The notes below the pieces were generated by a model. That model saw nothing but the letters and a program-made list of their open reading frames with translations. It did not search any database and was not told the DNA's origin. Shown piece by piece: positions 1 to 8,177 of a stretch of 64,000 nt of DNA (its first letter is position 1; every line of letters starts with the position of its first letter). A program made the translations under genes and the position numbers. Source of the stretch: WJMD01 sp964596015 (GTDB taxonomy: Bacteria; Joyebacterota; Joyebacteria; Joyebacterales; Joyebacteraceae); contig CAZQSB010000009.1 in assembly GCA_964596015.1 (NCBI GenBank), forward strand, positions 19,855-83,854, given 5' to 3'.

Positions 1-1736
1 TGGATCCCGCGCATGGCGAGCTGGCTCGACGTGAAGTCGATCGCGGTCCGGACCACTCCGTTGAGCCCGACGACGCGCATCGCCCGACCGGAGGTCTCGG
101 CGAAGCGAACGAGACCGTCCACGATGCCCCGGCAGCGCTGCGTCTCGCGCTCGATGTATTCCAGATGCTCGGCCACGCGAGCCACGCCGTCCGCGTCGAG
201 GGCGCGGTCGGGGCCGCCGCGGAGCTTCTCGAGGTCGTACTGCGCGTAGCCCAGGATCCCTCCGAGCGGACTGTTGAGCTCGTGCGCCACCCCGGCCGCG
301 AGCTCACCGACCGCCGCGAGCTTGCCCGACTCGATGATCTTCTCCTGCATGGAGTGGAGCTGGCCCGTCCGTTCCCGCACGCGCTTCTCGAGCTCCGTGT
401 TCAGGCTCTCGAGTTCGGCTCTCGCCTCCTCGAGCTCGCTGGTCCTCTTCTCGACCCGACGCTCCAGAGCGCGGTTCCAGCGCGCGATCCTGTCGCTCGA
501 TTCCTCGAGCTGCTCGTAGAGCGCCGCCTTCTCGAGGGCCCGGGCGACCTGGCTCCCTATGGTGCCGTAGAGTTCGACGTCTGATTCGGCGAAGGACTTG
601 GAGGACGATGTCACGAGTCCCAGCGCGCCGACGGCCTCCGACCCCGAGAGCGGTACGATGATGCACGACCCGCCCTCGAGACCCCGCCCATCGAGTCCCT
701 CGGCGAGCTCGACCGGAAGCCCCGCGTTGTCCCCGCCCGAGAGGTCGGTGACGACGCGCGCCGTCCCGTCCTCGATGACGGCGTCGATGAGCGTGGCGCC
801 GGCGACACGATGCGTGAGCCTCTCGACGTGGTCCTCTCCGTCGAACACCACCAGGGATTCCAGCTCGGTCTCGTTCCTGATGGTGATGGAGAGAGCCGCG
901 ACGTCCACCAGCGGCCGGATGTGGTCCCTGAGCGACAGCGCGATGTCGTCGCGCCTGACGGACGACGCGAGGCCCTGCCCCGTCGCGTTCAGCAGTTTGA
1001 GTTCGTTGACCCGCCCGACGAGTCCCCGGCCGGCGTCCCAGAGCGTCCTGCCCGCGGCGCTCGATACCATCAGAACGACAGCCAGCAGGGGGAAGGTCGC
1101 CTGGTCGTCAGGTCCGTACGACGCGATCATCAGAAGCGCCAGCGGGAACATCGCGAGCTCCATGACGACGCCGCGTCCGGCCATCCAGCGGACGTATCTC
1201 AGAAGCGGGTTCGCCTCGCTGTCGTCCGTGGCGCGCGAGAAGAGCGACGCGACGCCGCTGAAGGCGATGAACGTCACTGCGAACCGGGCGACGTCGAGAA
1301 GCTGCATGCCCTGAGGCGGCGTCCTGCCGCCGAGCACGCGGTAGACGATGCTCGCGGCGCCGAGAGCGAGGACCTCCATGCCGGTGTCGCGGGCCGTCAC
1401 GCGCCAGCCCCGGTGGAAGAGTATGCCCTCCAGCGCCACGCTCGTGAGGATGGCCACCCATATGGCGACGTCCAGACCGAAGAGGCCCAGCGACGCGAGA
1501 AGAACGGCCGTGCCGAACGAGACGTAGATCCTGCGTCCGACCGGGAAGGCGAATATCCCGGTCCCGAGGCCCAGGGCGGACATGATGCCGACGGCGCCCC
1601 AGTCGAGAAGCTCCATCGTCGAGGTCGCGAGTACCATCACGACGAGGCCGGCGAGAGCCGTGACCCACCACCTGGCCGGCACCGTCGGCTCCTCCTCGTG
1701 CTCCAGGCGCTCGATCGACGTCAGGAGATCGTTCAA
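1..1736 (-). CDS. Membrane-bound sensor histidine kinase with GAF domain (3' end cut by window edge)
   Basis: The product is a two-component sensor kinase. About 578 residues are visible and the ATP-binding domain lies beyond position 1. Seen: a hydrophobic multi-helix region at roughly residues 25-230, a GAF-like domain (about 245-395, containing CIIVPLSGSEAVGALGLV), a coiled-coil linker (about 395-470), then a HisKA helix with the phospho-acceptor motif GVAHELNSPLGG, where His is residue 485. I chose the TTG at 1736 because the protein reads LNDLLTSIERLE from there and no in-frame ATG lies just upstream; the true start is uncertain. No response regulator is visible, and one could follow outside the window. 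A 204 bp gap separates it from the anti-sigma gene, so co-transcription is possible but not shown. The input signal is unknown. Confidence 0.82.
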   Translation of the reverse strand, partial: MNDLLTSIERLEHEEEPTVPARWWVTALAGLVVMVLATSTMELLDWGAVGIMSALGLGTGIFAFPVGRRIYVSFGTAVLLASLGLFGLDVAIWVAILTSVALEGILFHRGWRVTARDTGMEVLALGAASIVYRVLGGRTPPQGMQLLDVARFAVTFIAFSGVASLFSRATDDSEANPLLRYVRWMAGRGVVMELAMFPLALLMIASYGPDDQATFPLLAVVLMVSSAAGRTLWDAGRGLVGRVNELKLLNATGQGLASSVRRDDIALSLRDHIRPLVDVAALSITIRNETELESLVVFDGEDHVERLTHRVAGATLIDAVIEDGTARVVTDLSGGDNAGLPVELAEGLDGRGLEGGSCIIVPLSGSEAVGALGLVTSSSKSFAESDVELYGTIGSQVARALEKAALYEQLEESSDRIARWNRALERRVEKRTSELEEARAELESLNTELEKRVRERTGQLHSMQEKIIESGKLAAVGELAAGVAHELNSPLGGILGYAQYDLEKLRGGPDRALDADGVARVAEHLEYIERETQRCRGIVDGLVRFAETSGRAMRVVGLNGVVRTAIDFTSSQLAMRGI

Positions 1737-1940
1737 GTCTGCCCCCGGTGTGCGCCGGGACGTGGCCGCGGGAGCGCCATCGCGCGCTCGGTCGGCCAGG
1801 TCTCGAAAGGCGGTCTTCCGACCGGCGTAAATGCAAGTCCTGTGCCACGGTGAGGACCGCCGCGCTGAACGATTCGGGGCTGTTTTGGAGTGGGGACTGA
1901 GGTATACCTGATTGGCGGGGTGCGGATGGTGAAACGCCCG

Positions 1941-2732
1941 TCAGTCGGCCGTTTCGTCCTCAAGCAGAAGGGTGACGACGGAGGGCTCATCGCGCCCGGG
2001 ACGCCGGAACCGAAGCACGTTCTCCCCCTCCTCCATCGGCCACGGCCCGAACCGCCCGGCGGGATCGGCCGTCTCGGGGCCGCGCCTCACCGCGCCGCCG
2101 CGCATCTCGACGGTAAGCCCGGCCTCCGGCCCGTCATCGACGAGCGCTCTGCCGATCACGGCGGCGCGCCCGGCCCTGCGGGCGACGACCAGGCCCACGG
2201 TGAGACCGTCCGGACCGGACCATGCGAGACCGACCCCGCCGGGATCCCTGGCGCCGGCCAGGGCCGGCAGAGGCGCTTCCGCCTGACCCGCGAACCGGCG
2301 CACGAGCTCGATCCCGCTCCGCGAGATCCTGAGCACGGCCGCGGTCGATTCGCGTTCCAGTCGCCGGAGGGCGGCCTCGACGACGCGCTCGCGAACGTCG
2401 TAGCGGGCCGGACCGTCCAGCGCCCAGAGATCGGCAAGAAGCGCGCGGCAGCTGTCGCATCGAGCAATGTGCTCTTCGACCGCGGCGCTCTCGGGACCCG
2501 ACAGCGTGCCGTCCGCGAAGGCCAGCACGGCGTCCGAGCCCCTGCAGGCGCCGCGGGAAGGGGCGCCCGCGACACGGCTCAACGCGTCGTCGAGCGCGCT
2601 CAGCCGTTCGAGCCGCTCCGCGCAGACATCGCAGGCGTCCAGATGGCGCTCGAGTCGCTCCCGCTCGGATCCTTCGAGCTCTCCACGAAGCAAGAGGGGT
2701 ATGAGCTCACTCTCGGGGCATGTCGTCGTCAT
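1941..2732 (-). CDS. Soluble anti-sigma factor with two zinc-binding (ZAS-like) modules
   Basis: 263 residues. The presumed role is to bind and silence the ECF sigma factor encoded 6 bp upstream. Two copies of a zinc module are visible with identical spacing: Cys5, His30, Cys34, Cys37 and Cys63, His88, Cys92, Cys95 (C-x24-H-x3-C-x2-C each time). HxxxCxxC is the hallmark of zinc anti-sigma factors. No transmembrane segment follows, unlike many ZAS proteins. Instead a beta-rich C-terminal region (about 105-263) of unknown fold is present, perhaps a sensor or a protease target. It is the last gene of the nuclease/ATPase/CHAT/sigma series. The anti-sigma function is inferred from the motif plus gene order. 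Confidence 0.82.
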   Translation of the reverse strand: MTTTCPESELIPLLLRGELEGSERERLERHLDACDVCAERLERLSALDDALSRVAGAPSRGACRGSDAVLAFADGTLSGPESAAVEEHIARCDSCRALLADLWALDGPARYDVRERVVEAALRRLERESTAAVLRISRSGIELVRRFAGQAEAPLPALAGARDPGGVGLAWSGPDGLTVGLVVARRAGRAAVIGRALVDDGPEAGLTVEMRGGAVRRGPETADPAGRFGPWPMEEGENVLRFRRPGRDEPSVVTLLLEDETAD

Positions 2733-2738
2733 CGTATC

Positions 2739-3410
2739 TCACTCTCCACTGCCGTCGGCCCCTGTGCCGCGCGGTCTCAGAACGTCCTGGTCCCCCGGGT
2801 CCCGCAGTTCCGCTATGCCGCCTTCGTCCCGAAGCTTCCCGAGCGCCCGGTAGACGAGCCCGCTCATCGCCCCCACCGATGTCCCGAGACGGTCCGCGAC
2901 CTCCCGGTACGTGAAGCCGTCGAAGTAGATGAGTCTGACGGCGAGAGCCTCTCTCGGTGAGAGCGCACGGTCTATGGCCTGCTCGAGCGACATCCGGAGC
3001 TCGGCCCGTCCCGTCTCATCGGGAGCGGGCGCCGACCTGCCGGGCTCCGCGTCGAGCTCCTCGCCGTCGACCCGACGCGATCTCTTGCGGAGCGCGTCGA
3101 CACAGACGTTCCTGACGATCCTGTAGATCCACGTCTCGAGCTTGCACTGTCCCTTCCATGACCGCAGGGCCCGCGCGTCCCTTCGGAGAAGCTTGTAGAG
3201 CGCTTCCTCGAAGAGCTCCTCCATCTCCCGCTCGTCCCAGCCGGCGCCGTAACGTCCGTTGACGCGATGGATGGCGCTGAAGATGAGACGGCGATATCGC
3301 TCGATGAACATCTCCCACGCCTCCGGGGCGCCATCGGAGAGTGACCGTACGAGCGATGCGGTATCGATGTCCGCGTGGGAGTTCTTCGGCACGCCTGCTC
3401 CCTCTCTCAT
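2739..3410 (-). CDS. ECF-type RNA polymerase sigma factor
   Basis: 223 residues. An alternative-promoter specificity factor with region 2 (helices around FIERYRRLIF and the RIVRNVCVDALRKR core, about 35-115) and region 4 (LSPREALAVRLIYFDGFTYREVADRLG, a helix-turn-helix at about 155-205). The length and lack of regions 1 and 3 fit the ECF class. The ATG at 3410 has a poor Shine-Dalgarno; the in-frame GTG at 3392 follows GAGGGAGCAGGC and is a good alternative start. The CHAT protease gene ends 38 bp upstream and the anti-sigma gene begins 6 bp downstream, so sigma and inhibitor are almost certainly co-expressed. Target promoters are unknown. Confidence 0.92.
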   Translation of the reverse strand: MREGAGVPKNSHADIDTASLVRSLSDGAPEAWEMFIERYRRLIFSAIHRVNGRYGAGWDEREMEELFEEALYKLLRRDARALRSWKGQCKLETWIYRIVRNVCVDALRKRSRRVDGEELDAEPGRSAPAPDETGRAELRMSLEQAIDRALSPREALAVRLIYFDGFTYREVADRLGTSVGAMSGLVYRALGKLRDEGGIAELRDPGDQDVLRPRGTGADGSGE

Positions 3411-3448
3411 CTCACCAGTCGTTCGGGACGCCGACCTTCTTCGCAGAA

Positions 3449-4747
3449 TCAGGGCTCAGCGAGCTTGTCCGTGGGGTCGCCGTAGAGCACGTAGTTCGCG
3501 GAGGAGAGCGCATGGTCCGGCAGCACCGCTTCTCTGGCGGAGGTGACGGCGGCGGCCAGGGTGAGCCCCCTCGCCAGTCCGTCGTAGAAGGCCCTCGCGA
3601 AGATCTCTGCTCCCCCGTCGTCGACATCCCAGAGCGTTCCGATGTAGGCTCCGGCGCCCCAGGAGAGGATGAGCCGAGCCGTCTCGTCCACATCGTGGCT
3701 GGACGAGTCCCCGGCGGTCCCACAGGCGTTCGCGAAAACGAGCCACGGCGGCGGCGTCGACGTGAACCGGCTCATGGGAGCGCGTTCACCACCCGGCAGG
3801 ACCCACGCTCTTCCCTCGCCCGTCTCCACCGCGTGACCGGCGAAGTGCAGGATGTCGAAAGGACCGTAGAGAAGCGTGATGAGCTCGTCCGCCGTCCGCG
3901 GCGACTTGCGCGTGACCCGCATGACGTCCGGCCGCCGGGCCGCCGTCTCGAGGATGGTCGTCGCCTCACGTTCCGCGAACGGCAGGCCACCCGCGCCGTC
4001 GTCCCCGCCCCCGGAGACGAGAAGGACGCGGAGCGGACGGGCCGGCGGCGCGGCGGGCCGTGTTCTGGCTCCCGCGCCTCGGAGCTGTCGTGAGAGATGG
4101 AACAGGCGCCAGAGCGGGAACCCGTCGGGCCGCGGGACGAGATGCTCCCACGGGAGCCCGGCGAGTTCGCCCTGGATGCGAAGCTGCAGATGATCGCCCG
4201 AGAGGTCGGCGATGCGCCCCGCGGCGCCCCCGGTACCTCCGAGGACCCGCTCGGCGAGCGCCCGGCCGAGGGCGCGGAGCTCCGCCGCAGTGTCGCCGCG
4301 CGGCGCGGTCGTTCTTCCCTCTCCGAACGCTGCGGCCCGGGCGGCGAGCCCGGCGAACCGCTCTCTGATCTCCCGTTCGGCCGCGGGGTCACGCGGCACG
4401 ACGATGTCAGCGGCAGCCGCGTGCCGCCCCTCGGCGACGACGACCGTCAGGCTGCCTTCTGGTTCGGCCCTCAGGTGCACATCGGGCGCGAGGTGGGGAG
4501 GTCGAGCGGTCCCCCGCTCTCTCGAGACGAAGAGCCAGAGTGAGACGGCGGCCGCCAGCAGCAGCACGGCGGCCAGCCACAGCGGCGAGCGGAACGCATC
4601 GAGAACGGCTGCCGCGCCGCGGTAGATGCCGCCGTAGGTGGCAGCCCGGAGGGCGAACCACAACGCGACGGCCGCGGCCAGAGCCGAGAGCGCCGAGATC
4701 GCGCATCCTCTTCCTGTCGTGCCCCGGTCGCGTCTCGGGGTCGTCAA
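3449..4747 (-). CDS. Membrane-anchored CHAT-domain (caspase-like) cysteine protease
   Basis: 432 residues. Two N-terminal transmembrane helices (about 16-37 and 54-74) should place the rest in the cytoplasm. A CHAT domain follows: the LPWEHL motif (198-203) that opens the family's core, then HFAGHA with the likely catalytic His305, then NACGT with the likely catalytic Cys342, then a GAYIGTLWDVDD strand (about 367-377). Both dyad residues are intact, so peptidase activity is plausible. The start is TTG at 4747, preceded by GGAGG, only 4 bp after the stop of the upstream SbcC-like gene, so translation is probably coupled. In type III-E CRISPR a TPR-CHAT protease cleaves an inhibitor of an ECF sigma factor; here a CHAT gene sits directly before an ECF/anti-sigma pair. 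The substrate is unknown. Confidence 0.88.
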   Translation of the reverse strand: MTTPRRDRGTTGRGCAISALSALAAAVALWFALRAATYGGIYRGAAAVLDAFRSPLWLAAVLLLAAAVSLWLFVSRERGTARPPHLAPDVHLRAEPEGSLTVVVAEGRHAAAADIVVPRDPAAEREIRERFAGLAARAAAFGEGRTTAPRGDTAAELRALGRALAERVLGGTGGAAGRIADLSGDHLQLRIQGELAGLPWEHLVPRPDGFPLWRLFHLSRQLRGAGARTRPAAPPARPLRVLLVSGGGDDGAGGLPFAEREATTILETAARRPDVMRVTRKSPRTADELITLLYGPFDILHFAGHAVETGEGRAWVLPGGERAPMSRFTSTPPPWLVFANACGTAGDSSSHDVDETARLILSWGAGAYIGTLWDVDDGGAEIFARAFYDGLARGLTLAAAVTSAREAVLPDHALSSANYVLYGDPTDKLAEP

Positions 4748-4751
4748 CGTC

Positions 4752-6869
4752 CTAGCCTCCTGGTCCAGACGCCGCTCCCTCGTCTCCCGGCGGCGGGAAG
4801 GCGTGAGCAGGCTCGCCCGCTTCAGGATGCCGCTCGCTCGAGAGGAAGATCACCTGGCGGTCCGCTGCGAGCGTTCTCAGCAGCTCGTATCCGGCGCGCC
4901 GCCTCGCGGGGTCGAACCCCGCGAAGGCGTCGTCCAGCACCAGGGGGGTCGAGCCCTCCGGCGCAAGAAGGTCGAGGAGAGCGCATCGCGCCGCGAGATA
5001 GAGCTGGTCCCGGGTCGCCGAGCTCAGGATGTCGGTCTCGACGGTCTCGGGCCTCCCCTCGCCCCGTTCGGGGTTCACGACGCTGAAGGCGAGGTCCGGC
5101 TCCGCGATGATCTCCTCGTACCGGCCGAGCGTCAGGCGGCTCATGATCCGCGCGACCGACGGACCCAGTACTCCGGCGGCCCGCTCCTTCGTTGCCGCGA
5201 GAGCTTCAGCGATGCCGTCCCGAACGGATCTGAGCACTCTGAGCCGTCGTTCGTAGCGCTCGCTGTCATCGGTGGCCGTCTCGAGCCTCGCCTGAAGCTC
5301 AGGGAGTTCCTCGCCGGCGCGCGCGCGCGCCAGCCTTCCCTCGCCTCGCGCAACGCGCTCCGCCAGCTCCTGTTCGCGGGCGCGCGCCTCGTCGCGCTCG
5401 GCCCGCAGGCGCGCCAGAGCGGTATCGTCCAGGACCGGGGCGCTGCTGTCGACGCCGCGGTCGAGCTCGCGCGCTCTTCTGGCAAGGCCGGTGGCTTCGT
5501 TCTCGAGGCTCGCCAGAAGCCCCTCCTCATCGCCGTGGGTGAGGTCATCGAGAAGCCTGCTGTTGACGTCGATCCTGAGCCTGAGCTGGTCCTGGTGCGC
5601 CACGAGTTCCTCGAACTCGACGTAGCCGGCCACACCGAGGTCCCGGAGGCCGTGCTCGAGCGCCTCCTGGCGCTCCTTGAGTTCCTCGTCGGCTTCGGCG
5701 AGGGCATGGGCCTTCTCGGCGAGCCGCGACGCCCGCCTCAGGCCGAGAACGGCCGCGAGAACCGCGACGGCGCCCAGGCCGCTCCACACGGGCCAGCCCT
5801 CGACCCTGAGGATCGCGCCCACAACAAGGGCGGCGGCCACGGCCGCGGCGAGCCAGCCCACGATCCTCGCTGAGCGTGCGCGCGCCGCCGTTCCGCGCGG
5901 AGCGCCCTCGCGCACGCGCGCCAGATGCTCCTCGGCCGCGACGACCGCGGCCCGGAGGTCCTCGACCTTGCGCTCCTTGAGAGGCGAGCCCCGCTTCAGC
6001 GCCGCCCAGGCGTCGTCGTGTTCCTGTCTCAGTCTTCGTATCTCGCGGATGCGTCCCTCGACTTCCTCGAGACGCGCTCGGACCCGGTCGAGCTCCGCAG
6101 TGGCCTCTCTGCGCTCGAGCTCCGACCTGTAGATCCGTTCGGTGCGTTCGAGTCGGGCGCGAGTCTCCTCGAGGTCGGCGCGGTCGCGCGTCAGCTCGTC
6201 CAGCGCCTCAAGGTAGTCCTGCCACTCGGAGCGGGCCTCCTCAAGACCGCTGGAGAGCTCCCGCCGGGCGTCGAGCGCCGCCTTGAGGGGACCGGGATGC
6301 TTCGAGGGACGGTCGATCCCCTTCCGGATCCGTGAGATCTCCCGGTCGACGCTCTCGATGACTCCGGCGGCGTCTGTTGCGCCGCCCGCGCTCGTCAGCC
6401 GAGCTTCGATCATCGGAAGGAGCCCCTTCCGGCGGGCCGGCAAGGTCACCTGGTCGAGCTCGCTCTGTCGAACCGCGGCCACCGATTCGAAGACCTCGCG
6501 CGTCTCGAACCCGACGACGCGCGCCACGCGCCGGTCGATCTCCTTCCGGTCGCCGACGGCGACCGAGCCGTCAGGCGACGAGAGACGGCTCTCGCCGTTT
6601 CCGAAGTCCTTCTCGAGGATCCAGACGTCGCCGTCGTGGCTGAACTCAAGGCGGAGCCGCATGGTCCCGGGCGATCCCCAGCGCTCGAGACGGGCCGTCT
6701 TCCGCGCGGTCGTCCCCGGGTCCGTGTAGAGAATGGTCGCCAGGGCTTCCACGAAGGTGCTCTTGCCCGACTCGTTCGGGCCGACCAGAACGTTCAGCCC
6801 GGGGCCCAGCTCGACCGAGTGCTGACGGAAGCGTCCGAAGTTGGTCATGTCCAGACGTATCAGCTCCAT
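4752..6869 (-). CDS. SbcC/Rad50/YhaN-like AAA ATPase with coiled coils and a central membrane hairpin
   Basis: 705 residues. Seen in order: Walker A GPNESGKST (30-38); a long charged coiled coil (about 195-325); two closely spaced hydrophobic helices (about 336-354 and 359-376); a second coiled coil (about 378-545); an ABC signature region around SSATRDQLYLAARCA (about 616-630); and Walker B PLVLDDAFAGFD (about 642-653). No CxxC zinc hook is present: the membrane hairpin occupies the place where Rad50/SbcC has its hook. The gene begins 2 bp after the nuclease gene, the usual arrangement for Mre11-Rad50-type pairs. Likely role: an ATPase partner controlling the nuclease on DNA ends or structures, tethered to the membrane. 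The exact substrate is not known. Confidence 0.85.
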   Translation of the reverse strand: MELIRLDMTNFGRFRQHSVELGPGLNVLVGPNESGKSTFVEALATILYTDPGTTARKTARLERWGSPGTMRLRLEFSHDGDVWILEKDFGNGESRLSSPDGSVAVGDRKEIDRRVARVVGFETREVFESVAAVRQSELDQVTLPARRKGLLPMIEARLTSAGGATDAAGVIESVDREISRIRKGIDRPSKHPGPLKAALDARRELSSGLEEARSEWQDYLEALDELTRDRADLEETRARLERTERIYRSELERREATAELDRVRARLEEVEGRIREIRRLRQEHDDAWAALKRGSPLKERKVEDLRAAVVAAEEHLARVREGAPRGTAARARSARIVGWLAAAVAAALVVGAILRVEGWPVWSGLGAVAVLAAVLGLRRASRLAEKAHALAEADEELKERQEALEHGLRDLGVAGYVEFEELVAHQDQLRLRIDVNSRLLDDLTHGDEEGLLASLENEATGLARRARELDRGVDSSAPVLDDTALARLRAERDEARAREQELAERVARGEGRLARARAGEELPELQARLETATDDSERYERRLRVLRSVRDGIAEALAATKERAAGVLGPSVARIMSRLTLGRYEEIIAEPDLAFSVVNPERGEGRPETVETDILSSATRDQLYLAARCALLDLLAPEGSTPLVLDDAFAGFDPARRRAGYELLRTLAADRQVIFLSSERHPEAGEPAHAFPPPGDEGAASGPGG

Positions 6870-6871
6870 GG

Positions 6872-7990
6872 CTAGAGCCCCTTCCCCTGGAGGAGCGACA
6901 CGCCGAGCTGCAGCGCGTCCTCGAGCTCCTCGCGCTTCGACGGATCGTTCGTCGACTCGATCCGCGAGCGCATGAGGCGGGCGAAGCGCCCGACGACCAT
7001 CTCGGAGGGAAGCCTCGCGAGCGATTCCTCGTCGAGGCGGACGTGGAACGACCGCTCCGGAGCCGCCACGTGGAAGTAGCTGTCGGAGAGAAGCTCGACG
7101 AGGTCTGAATCATCGAATCCGGCGTCGGCCTCGACGAGTCCGGTGAGCGTCAGGATGAGAATGACATCGTCCGAAGGCGGGGCCAGGCCCCTGACGCGCG
7201 CGGCCAGCTCCGAGACGCTGCCGCCGTCCACTTCGAACTCCGCCCGGACCACACGTCGGCGCGCCGTCTGGACGCGCTCGACGGACACCTCGTGTTCGGC
7301 GAACCGGACGAGGGCGACGCCGCCCGCTCCCTCCTGATCGGGAGCGACCACCTCGGGGGAACCCGCGTAGACGGCGTTCTCCGCGACCTGCTGCCACGAG
7401 TGCCAGTGGCCCAGCGCCACGTAGGACCAGCCCGACGACAGTTCGGCCGGAGAGACGGGATGGTCCGACGACGCTCCCGGCACGATCTCGACCGAGCCGT
7501 GCGCGACGGCGACATTGATGGGGATCCCCTGGCTCGGCTTGAGCTCGCCGAGTGGTCGCGTGGTCGAGGCGTTCGTCCTGAGTCCGCGTCCGTGGACGGC
7601 GAGGCCGCGGTGGGTCAGCTCGACCGAGGTCTTCTCGTCCAGACCGAGCACCACCAGTCCGTCGACCTTCGCGAACTCCTGCCGGTAGCTCTCGTACACC
7701 GTTCCCGGGCCGAGATGGTCGTGCGACCCGGGAAGGACGACCGCCGCGCCTCCGGCTCCCGTGAACCGCGTGAGCTCGGAGATGGCGAAGCGGACGTCGG
7801 ACGCCGGGGGACTCGTTGAGTCGAAAAGGTCGCCCGCGACGATGAGGCAGTCGGCGCGCCGCTCGAGCGCGAGGTCGACGACACGCGTGAACGTCGCCCT
7901 GAGTTCGCGGCGCTGCTCGCCGGCGGCCTCGCCGAGCCAACCGAGGGGCGCCCCCAGGTGCACGTCGCCTGTGTGGACGATGAGCGCCAA
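6872..7990 (-). CDS. SbcD/Mre11/YhaO-like metallophosphoesterase (DNA repair exonuclease family)
   Basis: 372 residues. A calcineurin-like two-metal phosphoesterase core: GDVHLG (8-13), GDLFD (53-57), PGSHDH (87-92), AHGS (163-166) and GHWHSW (194-199). The third motif has Ser89 where the family normally has Asn (GNHD), which could alter metal binding. The C-terminal region (about 235-372) fits the capping domain. The start codon is TTG at 7990 behind AAGGAGGGAG. It is first in the operon, with a promoter at 8047-8075. Nuclease activity is inferred from the family and from the adjacent SbcC-like ATPase gene. Confidence 0.88.
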   Translation of the reverse strand: MALIVHTGDVHLGAPLGWLGEAAGEQRRELRATFTRVVDLALERRADCLIVAGDLFDSTSPPASDVRFAISELTRFTGAGGAAVVLPGSHDHLGPGTVYESYRQEFAKVDGLVVLGLDEKTSVELTHRGLAVHGRGLRTNASTTRPLGELKPSQGIPINVAVAHGSVEIVPGASSDHPVSPAELSSGWSYVALGHWHSWQQVAENAVYAGSPEVVAPDQEGAGGVALVRFAEHEVSVERVQTARRRVVRAEFEVDGGSVSELAARVRGLAPPSDDVILILTLTGLVEADAGFDDSDLVELLSDSYFHVAAPERSFHVRLDEESLARLPSEMVVGRFARLMRSRIESTNDPSKREELEDALQLGVSLLQGKGL

Positions 7991-8009
7991 AGCTCCCTCC
8001 TTGCATTCC

Positions 8010-8030
8010 GGAAGCGCGCTTGCGCGCTCC
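8010..8030. repeat. Palindrome in the 5' leader of the nuclease-CHAT-sigma operon
   Basis: AGCGCG (8013-8018) and CGCGCT (8023-8028) are separated by CTTG. The element lies between the predicted -10 (8047) and the TTG start (7990). It could be an operator or an mRNA hairpin. In this GC-rich DNA a 6 bp stem can occur by chance. Confidence 0.35.
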
Positions 8031-8046
8031 CACCTGCGGCGCCCCC

Positions 8047-8075
8047 ATGCTACGGGCGCCGACGACCCGGGTCAA
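8047..8075 (-). promoter_or_regulatory. Promoter for the nuclease-ATPase-CHAT-sigma-anti-sigma operon
   Basis: Read on the minus strand: -35 TTGACC (8075-8070), 17 bp spacer, -10 TAGCAT (8052-8047). Predicted transcription start near 8040, giving a leader of about 50 nt. The form matches the other housekeeping-type promoters in the window, so basal expression would not need the operon's own ECF sigma. Confidence 0.6.
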
Positions 8076-8104
8076 GCCGCCGAAAGCCGGCGGGGCACAA
8101 AGGA

Positions 8105-8135
8105 AAGGAGCGCGGGCACCGGGCCCGCGCTCCTT
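8105..8135 (-). terminator. Intrinsic terminator after the acidic lipoprotein gene
   Basis: A perfect 13 bp stem (AAGGAGCGCGGGC with its complement) and 5 nt loop lie 42 bp past the lipoprotein stop codon. On the minus strand a short T-rich stretch (TCCTTTGTG) follows. Confidence 0.7.
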
Positions 8136-8177
8136 CGGGTCTGGCTATGCTTGGCCCTCGACCGGACGCGCGTCCCC

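Noticed and set aside
1931..1955. Terminator at the end of the anti-sigma gene
   Set aside because: GAAACG/CGTTTC is only 6 bp with a large loop and no T-run.
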